Of a stretch of DNA of 64,000 nucleotides, positions 1 through 11,828 are shown piece after piece. The notes below the pieces were generated by a model. The model searched no databases, was not told the origin of the DNA, and worked only from the letters and a program-made list of their open reading frames with translations. Positions within the stretch are counted from its first letter, which is position 1. Every line of letters starts with the position of its first letter. The position numbers and the translations under genes are program-made. The stretch is from Sclerotiophoma versabilis (lineage: Eukaryota; Ascomycota; Dothideomycetes; Pleosporales; Didymellaceae): assembly GCA_012274445.1 (NCBI GenBank), contig JAAROD010000054.1, forward strand, positions 1,426,001-1,490,000. Direction: 5' to 3'.

Positions 1-2369
1 TGCTTTGCTTTGCTTCAAAATCAACAACATAATAGTGTATAACTCTGTAAACAGTACCATCCGAACTAGACTTTGATTACCATCTTTTTTTTTTCGCCAT
101 CTCGATGCTTTCAATGTAATGTGTGTTTCTTGCTGGATACGCAAATCTCTTTGTTAAGCTAGAGTTTTAGCCCTTCCTGTCTTAATATGCAGACTTGTAT
201 TATAACCTCGCAAGTAAGTAGGTATTGCAATACCTTTGACGAGACCTCTGTGCCGCGTGCAAGGTGTTATGACATCGAACTATCACCCCCTACCACCGTC
301 ATCGACAGCTTCATGAGCAACCTCCTCAGAAAAAGAAAGCGGCAGCATCACCTAGACTGTTGCTGCTGTTCGTCGTCGGTCGATTTATCTATCTAGCTTC
401 CAGCACTTCAATCGAGCTCCGGTTTTGTTCTGCGTCGACTGGCACTGCATCCCACCACCGCCTTCTCGTGGAACTACGCCGGAGCATACGGCAATTACTC
501 TTCGCATCGTAGGCTCGGCTGTTTGGGCTTATGTAGGTAGGTGTCGATTGACGCCCGCGTCCAACGCCAGGATACTGCTGGTTCTAGGGGAGGTTCGCTT
601 CCACTCTTCAACGTCGGTGGTGCAACGCTGATAGCGAATTTTCCGGTTATTAGCACAGAAGCTGAGGATGATGGATCATTCCGAGGTACGTCCTCTAGGA
701 TGGAGTCTACGTCGGGACAGTCTTGCTCAAAAGCTCCATCAGCAGACCGACGGTTTTGCCTTGTAGAAAGCTTGCTCTACAGTTGCTGTAGATGTTTTCT
801 GACAAGTGTGAGTCTGCGGAATCTATTCAATGCATCATCGCCTTGCTCCTGCTCTGTAAATAATTGACCGAGCGATGTTGCAGTGAAACCCTCAAAACTG
901 AGGCATTTGATGCTGTACAGGTTGAGGGCTTTGATTTCATTTGTCCATACCGCAGTCGATCAATCTAAGTTAGTGTACCATGGTACCTGGCATGAGTAGT
1001 GCAGGTGGAGAAGGCACGACAGGGGTGCTTTCCGGATGACACGGAATGGCTCCACTGTCAGAATTACACCCATCTAGCCCATTTACATATACGGTATAGT
1101 ACAACGACAACCTGTCTCGGTGGGTCTTTGTCACAAATCCTCCGGATGTAATAACGACAAGGCTAATCTCTATCTACCTGTAAAATACACGCGAACATCC
1201 CTGCTCCGAAGCTCCACCTACACTAACGTATGCTGGGTACCATAGTATGGTAAGCTCCACAATCTAACTTACAGACTCCCAGAGCTGGTAGACTCGTCGG
1301 TGGGACAAATGTGTATACCACGCCTAAATAGGCTTAGAATTCATGCCCGCAACAGCTGTTCGCAGCAAGCAATCAACACAATACTCTAGCAAACCTGTAA
1401 CCACATACCATCCCACGCATGCAGTTCGTACACATTCAATAAGGCAAATCCTGTTGTCAGATAGCATTCACACCACCGAGACGTCTGAGGGGAATGGAAA
1501 CAAACCCTCGCGGCTGAGGCTTAAACTTAAGATTTAGTGCTTACTTCGGTGCTTCTCAATTTCTGCACATCGCCTGAGCCATGCGAAACACTCTACCTAC
1601 GCGTCGTAACTGGCCTTGTCACAGGAACTCTCGTGTTGCTCAACTACGAGCCTTACAGCCACTAGCTTATTTGGGATGTAGAAGCCGTGCGCGACGGATT
1701 TATCGGTAGTTAAAAGCCATGCCCAGCGACGGTGTTTGTTGGAGTTGCTACAGGCCGGCGAAATAGCTGGTTTGGTTTTAACCACGCGAAGAATCTAGCT
1801 AGTGGCAGGGTATTCTCAGTGTCTATGCTGGTCCCCCTCGTCTGTACAGTGTTTGTAGTTACGGAGTTTTGTCAAGTGCAATTGCTTGCTCTCGAGGAGC
1901 GTCTGGACTGCTGGAGTGCATATTGTTGCATAGCAGCTGGTGAATCAAGGCTTTTCTGCTCGTTAGAGCTGCTTTTTTTTTAATTCTCTCTGCTGTTTGA
2001 ACAAAGCCAGAGCTGAGGAGGAGTCCAGCGGGCGATGAAGAATGGGAACGTGAGAACATTGCTAAGGTCTTGAATGCCCAGCATCTTGGGTAGAAAAGGG
2101 TACATGAATCTCTTCTGCAAAATAATGTGGAATGATTGGAGTCAAGCACGATCGAAGGCTTCAAATGTTGAAATGTATGAATATATTCGCTCATTAGAAA
2201 ATCCTGTTATTACACTCCCTTCGTAGTTCAGCACTGACTAGTCTCTGGGCTCGACGTCCTTCACTGGAGAACCCCGCCATAACGACCTGGACCGTGGGCC
2301 AAACTTATTGGCCCACCCGCAGTACAAGTGCTTCGCAACCTTTTTCCACCCTATCAGCTACTACAACTC
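1..2369. other. Intergenic region, no supported gene
   Basis: Only short, overlapping open frames with no recognisable domain, signal peptide or splice logic occur here on either strand. Composition is mixed, with small T-runs near positions 86-94 and 1973-1981. The far left may contain the 3' flank of a gene lying outside the window, but nothing in the sequence proves it. I see no RNA gene or repeat family. Confidence 0.5.
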
Positions 2370-3869
2370 CTACAACTCCTCTTTCTCCTCGTCCTCATCT
2401 CGTCCGTTCCTGATAGGATCCTTCTCGGCGTTCTCAATCGCCTTGATGAATTTCTCTCCGCTCTTCTTGTCCGTAGCGAAAAGATGTTCTTTGACCATCC
2501 GCTGCGGCGTCTCGCCCATCCACTGGAACAAGCTGAAGTCTTGGAACTTGTCGGCGCGGAAAATCTCCAGGACCTCAATTTCCTCGTCATCAGAAAGGTT
2601 TTCGATGAAGTGACCCATGTTACGGGGTACGATGCCTACATCTCCGGCTTGGTAGTCGAAGGTCCGCGCTGTGCCTTCGGCAGCGAAGATGGTGACGCGG
2701 GCGCGGCCTTTGATGAAGAAGGACCACTCGTCTGCGTTGGCTGGGGTGCATTAGTATATAGATTAAGTGGCGTTGAAAGAAGGAAAACTTACGGTGCCAA
2801 TGCATTTCCCTGAGCGCGCCAGGCTGAATGGTGAGATGGGCAGCGGCCACCGTCTTCGACAATGGGAAGTTAGTCGAGTCTGTGATGCGGACCTGGCCGC
2901 CGGTTGTGTTCAGCGGCTCTTGGGCGAGCATCTTGTGAGTGAATTGGAGCTTGGACTTTTTGTAGCCGGGGCTGTTGCTCGGAATCTCCTTCTCAATGCT
3001 GTCTGGGTTCGAGCCTTGGAAGATGTACTTCTCCTTCTCGGGGATGGCGCGGAAAACCTCTGGTGCAACGCGGAAGTTCTCTGCCAGAACAGACTTGGGT
3101 GTGCGCGCCACCCAGTCGGTCAGCAGGAAAGTCGAGTCTTCGGAGAAGTTTCCGTCATCAAAGACAAGCAAGAATTCCGTGCCGTTGGGCGACAGGCCTT
3201 GGAGAGAGTGAGGGTGTCCAGAGGGGAAGTACCAGAGATCGCCCTTCTCCAGATCGTCGACGAAGCTGCCGCCTTCAGTGTCGAGAGCGGTGATGCGCAC
3301 GCTGCCCTCAAGAACATAGGCCCATTCGGCTTCCTTGTGCCAGTGCAGTTCACGGATCACGCCCTCGTCCAAGCGCATGTTGACACCCGCTAGCTCCTTG
3401 CTAGTGGGCAGTTCACGGACAGTGGTTTGACGCGTCCATCCACCCTCCTCAATGCGGATGTGCGAGTCGGCGAACGACCAGCGCATGTTGGGCATGTTTC
3501 CATGGTCGGTGCTGGGAGGGCGGACAAGATCAGGGTTCTGCCTCTCGCGTTCCCTGTTGCGGGGACCCAGCATATCTGCGCCATCACCGTTTCGCTGTGT
3601 AATGTTAGCAGCTGACCCCGTGATGCAGTGTTTTGGTGTTGTTGTGGGTCGTCATCATTCGCTCAACTCACCCATGGCAGAGGATGCAGCTTGTCTGCCT
3701 GCGCATCAATCTTCTTGTCGTATGGGTTGCGGTTGTCAGGCGTGTATGGGTCTGCCACCTTGTGCAGTCCTGCGTGGTGTCGCACATTACCTGGCAATGG
3801 CTGCTGGTCGACAGGCGCCGCCAAGGCACCGCAGGCGCTCAGCGCAACGATGAAGCTCGACAGGTGCAT
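2370..3869 (-). CDS. Secreted oxalate decarboxylase (bicupin), 3 exons
   Basis: Converts oxalate to formate and CO2 with manganese. Exons are 3869-3672, 3594-2793 and 2740-2370 (complement), giving 456 residues, the usual length for fungal enzymes. Residues 1-18 form a signal peptide (MHLSSFIVALSACGALAA), so the product is extracellular. Two cupin domains are visible, each with the metal-binding pattern: HWHKEAEW in the first and, rebuilt exactly across the second intron, HWHPNADEW in the second. Both introns use GT..AG (donors GTGAGT and GTAAGT). The C-terminus is a charged tail ending DEDEEKEEL. It is divergently arranged with the DUF1275 gene, sharing a promoter of about 540 bp. Function and family are secure. 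Whether it detoxifies the fungus's own or host oxalate cannot be told from sequence. Confidence 0.93.
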
Positions 3870-4413
3870 AATGGCTCCTCAATTGGACTCAATGGGACTC
3901 AACTGCAGAGATGCAGCAGAGAGCGGGCAAGTGTCGCTTTTTGTTCGCTCCCCCGGCACTTGCGTGCCTGTTGGTCTGAGGGTTTTATCCCGATTGTTCC
4001 GGGTTTGACATGCCATGACGACACTCCAAGCTTTCTGACATGGGCCTGTGTGGCTGCCCGCCGTCCGCATCCAACGAATGTCCAACTTCCCCGCACTCAA
4101 TTGATGAATCTCGCACTTAAGAAGTATCGCCAAAGCATAATACCGCCAGCTGTATGGCCTCTTCGAGAAGGTGCAGACCAGCCTCCCTGCGCTATCCTGC
4201 AATTGCCGGCGTTCGCGGCGTAGAAGCTTACTGCAAAGCTTAAGCTGACGTGTACCTGTAGATCTACCGTGCAGCCGGTGAGGCCGTGAACCTATTCGGC
4301 CATCCGTGGTTGTGCCGTTTAGTGTCTGCACCCGCGCCGTCCGGCCCGCTACATATCTACTTGCTGGCCGTCCTGCACCTCAACCCCAGACGTCTCACAC
4401 ACCTTCCAAAACC
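3870..4413. promoter_or_regulatory. Divergent promoter, oxalate decarboxylase / DUF1275 gene
   Basis: This 544-bp gap separates two divergent starts and has no coding frame of its own that fits a family. It must contain both promoters. I see no obvious TATA box close to either start. Confidence 0.5.
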
Positions 4414-5260
4414 ATGCCCGCCAACACTCCACGGGGCGCCTCTGTGCGAGACGTCGACGAGGAATCCCCGCTGCTCGGCCGAGTCGCGAAAAGCTCGGAG
4501 TCGTTTCATCTCAGCAGGCATTTCAAGCAGGATGTCAGCCGTAATTGGGCGGACGCCGTGTTGCTGTTTGGCTACATCGTCACCGGTCTGCTGGACAGCT
4601 CTGCTGTTTTCATTTGGGGGAGCTTTGTAAGCATGCAGACGGGTGAGTAAGCAGCCCTCAATGAGATGCACCGCTCACAATGTGCCAGGAAACACGGTGT
4701 ATCTCGGTCTGGGACTCATCGCGCCTTCTGAAGGCATCAGATGGGTCAAGGCGCTAACTTCGATCGTCTCGTTCTGTCTCGGCTCATTCTTCTTTGCGCG
4801 CTTCCACCGCTACTTCTCGCCCAAGAAGCGCTGGGTGCTCATTGCGAGTTATTCTGCGCAGCTGCTTCTGATTGTCCTGGCTGCGGTCATTGTCACGGTC
4901 GGCGATGATGTGAAGAATGAGCTGCACTGGCAGGTTCTTGTTCCTCTAGCTTCGGTCGCGTTCCAATCAAGCGGGCAGGCTGTGACGTCACGTGCATTGC
5001 AGTTCAATGGGCTGACGAGCGTTGTCCTGACGAGCAATTACTGCGACCTATTCTCTGACCCTAAGCTGTTCGCTTGGGATAATGTTGAGAGGAACAGGAG
5101 GATTGGCGCGCCTTTGTTGCTGCTTTGTGGTGCTTGCATGGGAGGTCTCTGGGCGCACAGCAGTGTCGGTCTTGCAGGAGCGCTATGGACTGCCGTAGGA
5201 TTGAAGACGCTGATCGTTGTTGCGTGGATGTTCTGGACAGGAGAGAAGGATGAGGAATAG
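4414..5260 (+). CDS. DUF1275 (YoaK-like) integral membrane protein
   Basis: Predicted multi-pass membrane protein of the DUF1275/YoaK family, whose substrate is unknown. Exons 4414-4642 and 4689-5260 join in phase 1 to give 266 residues. The family signature is rebuilt across the splice as SMQTGNTVYLGLGL. Hydrophobic segments follow at AVLLFGYIVTGLLDSSAVF, ALTSIVSFCLGSFFF, IASYSAQLLLIVLAAVIV, the SSGQAVTSRALQ region, LLLLCGACMGGLWA and VGLKTLIVVAWMFW. The N-terminal 45 residues are hydrophilic (DEESPLLGR). I chose the ATG at 4414 rather than an in-frame ATG 108 bp upstream because the upstream extension is proline/arginine-rich and unlike the family. It has a single intron of 46 nt. Confidence 0.85.
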
Positions 5261-5479
5261 TTGACGACCTTTGTTGGCGATGGCAATGTTGCTTGTTGCG
5301 GGAACTCCTGCCTTTCACTTCACTAGTGAACAGGTAGGCAAGGCACACATAGATCCCAGCTGCTTTTGTAGTTCCTCTTTCGCCATCATCGTCGATGCAC
5401 TCTCAATCCACAAACACAAACACCTCCACGACTCCGCAGGAGTCGACCGTATACTCTGCACCCCAAGCCTATCCCCGCA

Positions 5480-6208
5480 ATGACCGAGTTCCTCTACAGC
5501 ACAGGCTGCCCTCTCTCCTCCTTCCACCTGTTTCCAAAGCTCCCTGCCAACCTCCGCGCCCTCACCTTACTCTACACCGCCCCAGCACCACGAACGCGCT
5601 TCCTCGAGCTCTACAGCTACTCAGCACCGACGTACACGCCCAAGATCCGATACATCCCGCGCCTTCCCCCGCTCTTCACCGTGTCACAGGAAACACGCAA
5701 CTTCAGCATCACGCACGAGGGCGGGACGCTAGTCCACTTTTTCTTCACCGAGAAGGCGGAGAAGAAGTTCTACGTCAATTTCGAGCGGGACATCGTGTTT
5801 CTCAGCTCGCGCTTTACCCCTTCAGGCAACAGTACGGAGACGTCGAGGCTAAGGGAGTTGAGCTCGCTGCTGAATCCGGCATTACTTTTTCAGCTGCGTA
5901 GGATCGTTGTGACGTACTCTAGCCTTGATGATTACGCTATGATGGGCGAGGTGTTGCTGGATTTCGCGGGGCTGGAGACGCTGTATGTTGCCATGTGCGA
6001 TTGGTGGAGTAGGAGGAGTGTGAAGACGAGATTGAGGAGGGGCAGCCCGGCGGTGGGGTATGTGATGTGGAAGATCGAGGCGGAGATGAGCATTGTGGAG
6101 GGCGAAGAGAATGAAGATGAGGACGAGGGTTGCGAGGAGTATGAGAGGAGGATGGAGGGCAGGAATAGGAGGAGGGTGGTGGAATGTGAGTTGAGGCTTG
6201 ATGAGTAG
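5480..6208 (+). CDS. 2EXR-domain hypothetical protein
   Basis: Single-exon 242-residue protein. Near residue 14 the pattern FHLFPKLPANLRALTL matches the start of the fungal 2EXR domain (usually F-x-L-F-P-x-L-P-x-E-L-R), followed by a conserved-looking block with RNFSITHEGG and FERDIVFLSS. This class is abundant in Dothideomycetes and Leotiomycetes and has no established biochemical role. The C-terminal 45 residues are strongly acidic then basic (EGEENEDEDEGCEEYERRMEGRNRRR), probably a disordered tail. There is no signal peptide or membrane segment. It lies 219 bp downstream of the DUF1275 gene on the same strand. The coding call is firm, the family call fairly firm, the function unknown. Confidence 0.75.
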   Translation: MTEFLYSTGCPLSSFHLFPKLPANLRALTLLYTAPAPRTRFLELYSYSAPTYTPKIRYIPRLPPLFTVSQETRNFSITHEGGTLVHFFFTEKAEKKFYVNFERDIVFLSSRFTPSGNSTETSRLRELSSLLNPALLFQLRRIVVTYSSLDDYAMMGEVLLDFAGLETLYVAMCDWWSRRSVKTRLRRGSPAVGYVMWKIEAEMSIVEGEENEDEDEGCEEYERRMEGRNRRRVVECELRLDE

Positions 6209-7226
6209 ATGTCGAGGAAAAATAGGTGGTGTTCATAACAATGAAGAATTGGACTTGCTGGGTCTATCACGAGCTGCGTCCCGTGGGTGAATACCTTCTC
6301 AGCACTATGATGAGTCCATTGGTATCTCGCTTGAATAGAAGTCAGGACTTGGCGGCATTTGCGCGATCGTGCCTCACCAGACTTGCCCTTTGCCGTTTAC
6401 ATACAGTCAAGTCTACATATATAGTAGCCCAGGGATGGGGTCCGTGCCAATATCCAGGAATTGGGGTGTTGGCTGCATGGATTCTTGGCCTTTGGAACAA
6501 TCAACACTAGCACCCGCTCGCATGATCGAACGTTCTCCCATGGTCTGTAACGAACACAACAATGACATTCCGTTCGTGCCTGCGTTAGTACATCTCCTCA
6601 CTCCTCATATGGATGTCTTATCATTGCGGCTTGTAAGTTGTGAGTCGTCGAGAGTACGTATGGATATGTTGAGCTTTGGTTTGCTGAATTGCTAAAGAGC
6701 ACCAGCACTATTCGCCGGAACACCACATATTGTCTCGCCACCGAATCTCAACAAGGAACGATCGCCTCTAATTGATGTCCTCACAGGAATTTGCCTCCCT
6801 GTAAGGTCTTCCAGCCACTTGTGGCCTTGTCCGAGTATCCCACCAACGACATTCACCCGCCAAGGCCAAGTCTTTGCGCCCAACAATCCTTTCCCACGCC
6901 AATAACGTCTATCTCGGCAATTCCACCGCTTTCAACAACTACAATGGATTCTTTACGCCTCGATCAGCCAATCATCCGGGTTTTCTTGGAATTTGTAGCA
7001 ATATGAGTACCCTAATGTCCATCGCCAAGGCATCCCGCGGACTTGGCTATGGGTCCGCCTTAGCGTCCTGCGGTACTACCACATGCGGGTGGACGCGAGT
7101 ATAAACATTTAAACCATAGGGAACGTCTTGTTCTCACATCACACGAAACACTCCACCGGTACTGTCCTTCTTGCACGCCCCTGAACCCACCACAGTCACT
7201 ACGACGAACACGTACAACATATCAAT
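6209..7226. other. Intergenic, with TATA-like element before the repeat protein
   Basis: No convincing gene is visible; open frames are short and lack domains. A TATA-like stretch (gagtataaac, about 7097-7106) lies roughly 120 bp upstream of the next start codon and is the likeliest core promoter element. Confidence 0.45.
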
Positions 7227-7940
7227 ATGAGGGTTTCCACTGTCATTCTCGCTATCACTGCGGCTGTTGCTGCTCAGGATACTTACACTGCCACTGGTGT
7301 AGGCTGTGAGCCTCATGGCGACCACTGGTAGGTCACTTTCACAAGACATCACTGGACTTGACTGACACTGAACCAGGCATTGCCCAGCTGGTGTTGCAGA
7401 GCCTACCACCGCGCCTGCTGCTGAGGCCTCCGTTGACACTGTCTCTGCCACTGCCAGCGGCGTGTGCGAGCCTCACGATGACCACTGGTAAGGATTGCAA
7501 AACAATTGAACTATTTCATAATATCAACGCCAACCAGGCACTGCCCGTCCGGCGTAGCTGAGCCCACCTACGCTCCATCAGCCGCTCCCGCCATCACATC
7601 TGCCGTCTCTGGAAGCATCACATCTGCACCCGCTGCATCTGCATCCCACAGCCATGACGACCACGGTGACGACCACGATGATCACTCCCACGCCGTCACT
7701 GCTGCTACCTGCGAGCCTCACAATGACCACTGGCATTGCCCATCTGGCGTTGCAGAGCCCACCACTGCACCCGCTCAGACTCGTTCTTCCTCCGGTGCTT
7801 CCACAGCGACCAACGCTGGCGCATCGGTTTCCACAAGCGCGCCTCCTGCGCAATCCACTGGTGACGCAGCTGCTATTAGTGCCAGCAAGCAGGGCGTCTT
7901 GGCTGTCGTTCTCGGTGCTGTTGGTGTTCTCTTCTTGTAG
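7227..7940 (+). CDS. Small secreted, probably GPI-anchored protein with three CEPHxDHWHC repeats
   Basis: Exons 7227-7327, 7377-7487 and 7538-7940 encode 204 residues. Residues 1-16 are a signal peptide and the last 15 (GVLAVVLGAVGVLFL) a hydrophobic tail typical of GPI-anchor addition. Three copies of the motif C-E-P-H-x-D-H-W-H-C-P-x-G-V-A-E-P-T lie near residues 27-44, 64-81 and 129-146. Between copies 2 and 3 is a His/Asp-rich run (SHSHDDHGDDHDDHSH); the rest is Ser/Thr/Ala/Pro-rich, as in wall proteins. Paired Cys and clustered His suggest Zn or Cu binding at the cell surface (inference). Both introns interrupt the same Trp codon (TG|G) in copies 1 and 2; copy 3 is uninterrupted. I recognise the repeat as recurrent in fungal secreted proteins but know no established function. 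Confidence 0.85.
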
Positions 7941-9163
7941 ATTCATAGCTTTTGATGCGATTGCATATTGCGAGTTTCTGCCATTCTGATCTTGGACTGC
8001 ACATGATCAGCAGGAGCGTATTGCGTTACGATAGGAAATTAAAAGGAACATGATGGGCGTTTGATCCCACATACTATAGCCACAGCTACTACGGTTAGCA
8101 AAATTCACTCAAATAGTACTTGTCTTGAGGGTGTTCATAATACGAAAGTTGTACTTAAAGCAAAGCTTTTACGCATAGTTCGATTCATTCCACAGGATAG
8201 GTACCATTATGCATACTTCATAAGAGGAGAGAAAGATTATTTATTGAAACGCTTTAGTTTTAAACTTGGAATGATCCGTACAGATAGAACCGTACCGTCT
8301 GAGAAACAAGTTGATAAATTGTTCAAGAAGTTATGGGTGAAATTTAATACCATGCCATAAGAATTCTTCTCTCACTGTTATAGACAGCCATTGGCTATAC
8401 TGTCTAGAGAACGCAGCACACTGTAGAGGTATATATTTTGAAGGTAACACTTTAAGCAAAGCTCAAAAGCACATTTCAATTGGTTGTCAGGGATGACAAA
8501 TGGAACAGTATGTTCCGTAAGAGGTGGATTTGTTGCCTGGTGGAAACACCGTGATAATCGGTAGCGATAAGTAGTAATAACATGATCTATCTAGCTCGAG
8601 AACTGAAGCTCAATAGACTCGACCTCAGCTGCGTGAGCTCCTCACGTGTGCTCTACCGAGCTCCACTTGCGAAGCAGTGAGCTTGTCACGTGACTTGTGG
8701 TAAATGTCTTGCTACTGCGCCGTGCAGGTATAGGCTATATAACCCTTGTAACATGAATTTAATATATCAATTTCAATCGCGTCCTAAGCAAGAACATACT
8801 TCCAAGCAGCAGACTAAAACTTTACAGTAACTTACCGATCAACAAGTACATGTCTTAGCCTCTGAAAAAAAAGTTGGGATGTATTGATAGTAATAGCAGG
8901 GGATAAAAGTGCACCAGCAAAATAGAAACAAATTCAGAAAGTGTGCAATTATGACTACATGGCTCTACTATTCTTTACAAAAACATAACAGTGTTATTGA
9001 CTAGGAGGTTAGTACATGTTGCTAAGCGCTGTGTAAGTCTACAGCTCTCTATCTGCAAAGTTGACGCGATTGGCGTTCAACAAGCTTACTCCTTTCCTAC
9101 TCCAACTCTGTACCGGTTACAATGATACTAATATGGAGTACTATACTGATGCTTTGCGCACGT
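7941..9163. other. Intergenic, AT-leaning, no supported gene
   Basis: A 99-codon open frame at 8061-8360 ends in a lysine-rich stretch but matches nothing I recognise. Around 8590-8720 there are several CACGTG/GAGCTC-type palindromes followed by a TATATAA stretch, which could be promoter debris or part of a decayed solo LTR; I could not find matching termini. The 5' part overlaps the 3' region of the repeat-protein gene. Confidence 0.4.
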
Positions 9164-10579
9164 TCAAATTGCGTGTGGAGCTTGTTTGTTATCCGTATGT
9201 AGCTCGCGCTGTTCGACATGCTGCTCAACAGAGTTTGTCGGCGCTTCCGGGGACTTGAACCCAAACTCGCGGATTACTTTTATGTTTTCTGTCGATTCAG
9301 AAGGCATTCGATGCCAATCTGACGGGCGCCCGGATTTTATTTGCCAGCTTCTCCTATCGGTTCGGCGGAGTTCGTGGCCTGCTCCTGATGACGGGTTCAG
9401 GCGTGAGCCGGATACGCTTGTAGCCACAGAGCCACTCATCCATCTGATCAGTGGTAGGACGAACGGGAAAGATGCTGGGTAAGGTCAGCAAATCAGTTTT
9501 TGAACTTCCGTTATAGAGCGTGCAAGTACCGCAGATGATGCCGGCGTTGCATTCAACCGCCCCCCATACTGGTACCATAGACGCCGCGTAAGTGAAGTCA
9601 CCTTCACCATTAAAGTGAACAATGTTCCTTAGCCTGATGAAGGAACACGCAATAGCTAGTAGGCCCAGACCATAGGCCCAGCCCAATATCACTACATTAG
9701 GTGAGTCCGGTTATTGTATTGGGTCTACTCTGGCCACTTACCTTTTTCTTTGAGGCTTATTTGAAGCTTTAGTAATGTTGGGACGGGAAGGACGAAGATA
9801 ATCATATCGAGAAGCGTATTCATAGAGGACGTGAAGAAGTTTGTAGCCATCATGTTCCAGCATCCCTGCGATATTTTAGCTGTGCAGATATCGTAGCAAG
9901 TTCAGCGACGAACCTTAGGGTAGGTGTCCAGATCCCAAGTGACACGCACTGGGATACATTGAAATATAGCCGCCTGTGTAGCTTGTTAGCAAGAGGTATG
10001 TTGGATGGGTAGAGACGCCACTGACGAGTACTGTGAACAAAGTAAAAACGGAGACAAAGACACTTATCCACACAAGCACTCGCTTTTGCGTTCCTGGTAG
10101 AGCAAGTTGATAGAACTGGGCAAGTATGCTTAACTTCACAAGCCTAAGAAACTAAGTTAGTGCCGCAATGCATATGATCGTTTCTGACAGCGCCTCACCC
10201 GTTTAGCGCCTGATAGCAAGTGTTCTGTGCAAGCCCTACTTTGATGCTTTCTACAAGCATTGCTGGTCGGGCCCTTGAGTATTCAATATGCCTCCCCATA
10301 CCTGTGGATATCTGGAAGTGGATTAGAGTGCACGAGGCAATGTCGACCAGAACTGATACGATGATCAAATTTTCTGATAACGTCGTGTGTCTTGCGCGAA
10401 GAAGACACCATCGACTCAGCAGCCTAGAACAAGATCAATATAGAAGCTGAGTGAGGAGTGAGAAGTCCGTACCTGAGTATCACTACGACGATAGTGGCAG
10501 CCAGAAATGAGAATGTAATGATGTAGAGCATAGGCCCTTTATCCTCCTCCATGTAACCCATATCCCCGGGTTCGAGCAT
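9164..10579 (-). CDS. PTH11-like / fungal rhodopsin-domain seven-helix membrane protein
   Basis: Multi-exon gene rebuilt on the complement. The ATG at 10579 starts an acidic N-terminus and a first helix (MLYIITFSFLAATIVVVILR). Later exons give LIIVSVLVDIASCTLIHF, then LVKLSILAQFYQLALPG, then VLVWISVFVSVFTLFTVL. Next come the family hallmark block FQCIPVRVTWDLDTYPKGCW, the helix TLLDMIIFVLPVPTLLKLQI, VILGWAYGLGLLAIACSF and finally VECNAGIICASFPFVLPLIR. The last block forms only when an intron with donor GTACTT and a CTGAC branch point is removed, which also restores the frame to the stop at 9164. These features define the fungal rhodopsin domain shared by PTH11-like receptors. No N-terminal CFEM domain or signal peptide is present. 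Ligand unknown. All splice joins keep frame, so I regard it as intact. Confidence 0.8.
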
Positions 10580-11565
10580 TTTGCCTATAAAGGAAGTACT
10601 CGATTCTTAGAGAAAGCTGTCGTAGTATGTGTTGCTATCAATATAGTAGGAATAGAAAGGATTGAAAGATGCGATGTTGCGCATGAGGTGCGCCTGCTTT
10701 CTGAAACTGCACGACTGACAATATCTCCTGTAATCGTGTGGGCTGTACCCCGGAACACGGGGTGCAAGAGATCTCTAGCCAGAGTTTAATTGCTGCCAAA
10801 CTGAGGAGATAGCGAGGGGCCTCCTGGTCTTAGTGCTAGGGACGGCTGATAGTAACAGCTAGTTGGAAACGTCATTGGTCCGGCGTCATTGATCGGCGCT
10901 CCCACAAGCTTGTTCCGGCTGTACAGCGGGCAAATGAAGCGAAGTGGCACCACTTTCAGCTCGTGGAGAACATTTGGCGAGCTTTTCGCTTGGCTCACAA
11001 CCTGGAGTGCAATCTGTCAGACATAGCTCAGATCACCCGTTTCTGTATTCGTCAATTCTGACAGCTTCTTAGGGCCTTGCTTCGTGTACATGAATCGTTT
11101 TACAGGCCTTCGTTTGCATTGCCTGGTTGAGGTGAAACTTCTGGGCTGTGCTCGGCCGTATACCTTCCGTGCACGTAGGCTCCCGCGCACCCCACTCCAA
11201 CGCGTTACCTAGCTATCGACGTTCCCTACTATCAACACCACACAGTTTGAAATGAGATCCAGAAGCCCTCTATACGATGAGCTATCGTAGATTCTAGTTC
11301 GAGTGTTTTGCAAACTGGCAGAAGACTGCTGAATAGTGTAGAACTTCTTCATTAACACTCGGTAGTTAGCTATAAGTAGCTCTGGCTCCTGTACAGAAAA
11401 AGACGCTGCTGTATTACTATAAACATTAAGTAAGAAAACTCAGAATATTGTATCCATCATCCAAGTACTGACGCAAATCTCTTTCCTTTTGAGATAAGCT
11501 GCTTACACTCTGAAGGCTTCATTTCACTTAGCATTGAAATTGTGAACGCTATAGATGGACGTACG
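10580..11565. other. Intergenic, no supported gene
   Basis: The region holds only short open frames without domains. It contains the promoter of the PTH11-like gene (complement) and the 3' flank of the small conserved gene. Nothing else is visible. Confidence 0.45.
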
Positions 11566-11828
11566 CTAGTTCGAGTACTTCGGATTGACCTTCTTTCCTG
11601 TGAATTTCTCATACGCTTTGCGCATTCCGTCAGTCTAACGACAATTAAATCAGCGTATATCTTAGCGTGCGCGTTGCGCGGTGGTGGACGGCGCACAATC
11701 TTCTCGCTCATGCCGCGGTTATTCGCGATCTTCTGTCCCTGCGCTCCACCAAACTTCTTGGCACCAGCGTTAAAGGCTTTGTCGAGGTAGTCTTGCTGAC
11801 CAGCACCTTGCGCGTTGTTGTTGTTCAT
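11566..11828 (-). CDS. Small conserved fungal protein, 66 residues
   Basis: Exons 11828-11697 and 11634-11566 (complement) join in phase 0. The product starts MNNNNAQGAGQQDYLDKAFN, continues AGAKKFGGAQGQKIANNRGM and ends in YEKFTGKKVNPKYSN. It resembles a family of short, hydrophilic, basic fungal proteins with the core QDYLDKAxxAGxKKFGGAQGQKI, widely conserved but without assigned function. Removing the 62-nt intron is what produces the conserved tail; the unspliced frame runs on into an unrelated arginine-rich sequence, so splicing is well supported. The start could lie at an in-frame ATG 27 bp upstream, but the conserved core begins here. No signal peptide or membrane segment. Confidence 0.75.

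Noticed and set aside
1859..2194. 111-codon minus-strand open frame in the left intergenic region
   Set aside because: Composition is not protein-like, with no domain or signal peptide and no conserved-looking block.
8061..8360. 99-codon open frame with lysine-rich end
   Set aside because: No recognisable domain, no splice partners and AT-leaning surroundings; not enough to call a gene.
8590..8830. Possible solo LTR (palindromic CACGTG/GAGCTC sequence plus TATATAA)
   Set aside because: No terminal TG..CA pair, no target-site duplication and no second copy in the window.
9241..9330. tRNA-like T-arm (complement contains GGGTTCAAGTCCC)
   Set aside because: No matching D-arm or anticodon arm at the correct distance, and the acceptor stem does not pair. 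It lies inside the coding end of the PTH11-like gene.
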